NCBI RefSeq assembly: GCF_963677575.1
Contig: NZ_OY782038.1
Location: forward strand, 3,537,501-3,601,500
Length of the DNA: 64,000 nt
Reading direction: 5' to 3'
DNA from: an uncultured Draconibacterium sp.
Lineage (GTDB): Bacteria > Bacteroidota > Bacteroidia > Bacteroidales > Prolixibacteraceae
Part shown: positions 61,997 to 64,000 of the stretch, piece by piece
How the letters are laid out: each line of letters starts with the position of its first letter
Position numbering within the stretch: the stretch's first letter is position 1
Program-made: the position numbers and the translations under genes
Notes under the pieces: model-generated
What the model was told of the DNA's origin: nothing
The model's input: only the letters and a program-made list of their open reading frames with translations
The model's database searches: none

Positions 61997-64000
61997 TTAA
62001 AGTATATTTTCCATTGCTTTTCCCAGTTTCTGGGCTTCTTCAAGGAACTGCTCAACTGTTAATTCGCGGTGGTAAATTACACCGTGTGTAGCGCGTAGCA
62101 GCGGCGATTCGTTTTGGTAGAAGAAATTTTTACCCAACAACAACTGTATTTGTTTGTGCTGATCGAACCAAACGCGTTGTGTCAGGTCGCTGAATTTACC
62201 GTCTAACTGGTAACTTGGGAACGAAGCATTAACCTGAGTAATGTAACACTCCGAGAATGATTTGCCCAGTGTTGCCAGTGAGTTCAGCGAAACCGGAACG
62301 ATCACTTCAACATCCCACGGGTTATATTTGAACCACACATTACGGTAACCAACAATTCGCAGGTTGCTCAGGTCTTCTTCTTTGCTCCAGTCTTCAACGG
62401 CTTTTGCGATTGCCATCAGTACTTTGTAATGTGTGTCGGGGCCACTTCCCTGCGGATCCATTGCCAAACTAATAACCGTTGGCTTGTATTTTCTGAAGTC
62501 TTCCAGAATTGGAAGAATGTCTTTGTCGTAGTTCGATTCTCCCGAGTAAAAGCCTAAACGCAAGTGGTGAACATTTTTCACCATAATACCGTAGTGCGCC
62601 CAAACCAGCTCCTCTTCAAACTCGCGGATCATTCCTTTCAGCTTCTGAATTTTTGGTGGATTTTTTCCGCCGTCGTAAGTACTTTTCAGGCTGGTAAGAA
62701 TCTCGAAGATGGTCTCACGAAGTTCTTCCTCGTTGTTAATTTTCCAAATAGATACCAACGCACGAACAACACGGTGACAAACTCCGCGGCGTTTTTCCTC
62801 TGCATCCTGTGCCGCAATGTTGTCGAGGTAGTGGTAAATGTCTTTGTCCCACTTGTATTTATACCCGTCTTTAAAAAAGTCGGGGAAGTTGATCATTTCA
62901 ATCTTACCCTGATTCATCAGGTCTTTTGTTTCAACCAGCAGGTCGTACAAAAAGGTATTGGTAACCGCTGTAAAACCCGATGTAGCTACCGAAAAATGAA
63001 GTTCGTTGCTTGCATCGCGCGATTGGCGGTTGGTCGATGGCATAATGCCAAGCATAATATCGTCGTGGTGCGGACCGGTGTGGTAATACGTCTGGTTCAC
63101 CTCTTTTTTCATCCCTTTTTGCAGTTTCGCCAAAGTTGAATCGATAACCGACTGAACAGTGTTTTCGTTCAGATCGGGAATCATACTGCAATATTTGTCG
63201 GCTTTCAGGTCTTCCAAATCCAGTTTAGAGCCGAACTTGTTTATTTTTTTACAGAGCTCCATTACCGCTCTTTCTGTTTTCTGGTGGTTCCACGGCGTGC
63301 AGGTGTAATAGCACTCAATGCTGTCTTCAAGAGTCACAGCCGCACCTTCAGTGAGGTAAAAACGGGCATTCTTTAGTTTTTGCAGTGCTGTTGCCGGAAA
63401 CGTTACCGAAGGTTCTTTTTCCAGTGACGCTTTTATGGTGTCGGCGATGGCTTCGCCGGCAGCATAAACAATGGCTTTATTATCCGGATTAAAAGTAAGT
63501 GTGCCCAAACCAATGGTAACAACCAGGCGGTTTTTCGATACCTCAATTCCACCCAAATCAGCAGCCGTTATAGCTTGTGTTTCAAAGTTTGTTTCGGTTA
63601 AACGTGTTGACGAAAAATGATCGGATCCACGCGTGTTGAAAGCGATCAGTCCATCAGGGCCAATGCCACTTAGGAAGAAACCGATTCCACCTTTTTCGCG
63701 GATTTTGTTTTCGTAAGCCGTACACCAGTTATCAATCTTAAAAATCGATTCTTGTTGCAATTGCTCCTGGTGTGTTTTTGCTTCGCGGTAACGTAACGAC
63801 AGGTCGATTTTAAAATCAGGGAATATCTCTGAATAATGTTTGCCTTCTGCCAGTTTAATTTCTTCTGAATTAATAAGCAGGGCATTTTCTTTTTTAAAGC
63901 CTAAACCATCAATGTATTGTTTTTGTGCGTAGTTGTAAAGGCTGTTGTGTTGCTCCGGATTAATGGGAAAAAACTCACCCATTTGAACAAAGGAAAGTTC
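61997..64000 (-). CDS. NagB-like domain fused to a PIG-L deacetylase (5' end outside window)
   Basis: More than 660 residues; the frame stays open to the window edge and homology to NagB continues past the first ATG (63982), so the start lies outside. The N-terminal part is NagB-like but its catalytic stretches have changed: DEY reads GEF, DGH reads DGL, and the FNEPGSS region reads FNTRGSD. The C-terminal part (from about 63080 downward) is a PIG-L/LmbE-like deacetylase with GPHHDDIMLGIMPS. It probably acts on an N-acetylated sugar, with the NagB-like half as a binding or structural domain; annotation as a plain deaminase would be doubtful. Confidence 0.85.
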   Translation of the reverse strand, partial: ELSFVQMGEFFPINPEQHNSLYNYAQKQYIDGLGFKKENALLINSEEIKLAEGKHYSEIFPDFKIDLSLRYREAKTHQEQLQQESIFKIDNWCTAYENKIREKGGIGFFLSGIGPDGLIAFNTRGSDHFSSTRLTETNFETQAITAADLGGIEVSKNRLVVTIGLGTLTFNPDNKAIVYAAGEAIADTIKASLEKEPSVTFPATALQKLKNARFYLTEGAAVTLEDSIECYYTCTPWNHQKTERAVMELCKKINKFGSKLDLEDLKADKYCSMIPDLNENTVQSVIDSTLAKLQKGMKKEVNQTYYHTGPHHDDIMLGIMPSTNRQSRDASNELHFSVATSGFTAVTNTFLYDLLVETKDLMNQGKIEMINFPDFFKDGYKYKWDKDIYHYLDNIAAQDAEEKRRGVCHRVVRALVSIWKINNEEELRETIFEILTSLKSTYDGGKNPPKIQKLKGMIREFEEELVWAHYGIMVKNVHHLRLGFYSGESNYDKDILPILEDFRKYKPTVISLAMDPQGSGPDTHYKVLMAIAKAVEDWSKEEDLSNLRIVGYRNVWFKYNPWDVEVIVPVSLNSLATLGKSFSECYITQVNASFPSYQLDGKFSDLTQRVWFDQHKQIQLLLGKNFFYQNESPLLRATHGVIYHRELTVEQFLEEAQKLGKAMENIL

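Overview
The window is a stretch of chromosome from a member of the Bacteroidota. The evidence is a type IX secretion/gliding gene set (PorP/SprF-like, GldK, GldL, GldM, GldN, GldA), a secreted M1 peptidase with a type IX sorting domain, a TonB-dependent receptor, Bacteroidota-type promoters (TAnnTTTG), no clear Shine-Dalgarno sites, and families largely confined to this phylum (DUF2723, DUF5916, DUF6427, long-form IspG, NagB-like/PIG-L fusion). Placement near the Marinilabiliales/Prolixibacteraceae is my inference from gene content, not something I could test. Most of the window is housekeeping or secretion genes; accessory DNA is confined to three insertion sequences and a few AT-rich islets.

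Layout. 1-3.9 kb: tail of a histidine kinase; the hybrid-cluster protein Hcp and a ferredoxin-like partner, divergent from a Crp/Fnr regulator, with a palindromic operator well placed to activate the hcp promoter. 3.9-14 kb: a run of plus-strand genes (PgeF-like, DUF2723, purD, DUF6427, carbamoyltransferase, tsaB, DUF3108, efp). 14.3-15.9 kb: an IS50/Tn5-like IS. 16-20.7 kb: a secreted protein made of four Trp-Met-Thr repeats, a DUF5916 outer-membrane protein, a duplicated secreted protein and a cation transporter. 20.9-22.5 kb: an AT-rich islet next to an initiator tRNA, encoding a protein with a deoxyribosyltransferase/TIR-like core plus a 53-residue partner; this is the best candidate for an undescribed (possibly defence) system. 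22.6-28.3 kb: tRNA-fMet, metK under a SAM-II-type riboswitch, a glycosyltransferase, gldA and ispG.

28.3-37.2 kb: a hairpin-rich intergenic element, a lipoprotein, a flavin reductase, an M3 peptidase, a recently inserted IS4-family element with an 11-bp target duplication, a nitroreductase and a class A penicillin-binding protein. 37.4-48.3 kb: topA, an arginase-fold protein that has lost its metal ligands, then porP-gldK-gldL-gldM-gldN and a second gldK. 48.4-49.8 kb: palindromic intergenic DNA and a frameshifted IS630-family element. 50.4-51.8 kb: a translationally coupled pair ending in a soluble CBS-domain histidine kinase. 52.1-56.9 kb: a TonB-dependent receptor behind a NikR-like repressor that lacks all four nickel ligands, an OsmC-like protein and the type IX-secreted M1 peptidase. 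57-64 kb: ROK glucokinase, yidD, a zinc ABC transporter operon ending in an eight-cysteine mini-protein, nagB and a NagB-like/PIG-L fusion that runs off the window.

Functional links: gldK-N/porP/gldA form the secretion machine and the M1 peptidase is a visible client; glucokinase, nagB and the NagB-like/PIG-L protein point to amino-sugar metabolism; hcp, its ferredoxin and the Crp/Fnr gene form a nitrosative-stress unit. I saw no CRISPR array, rRNA operon, prophage or plasmid origin.
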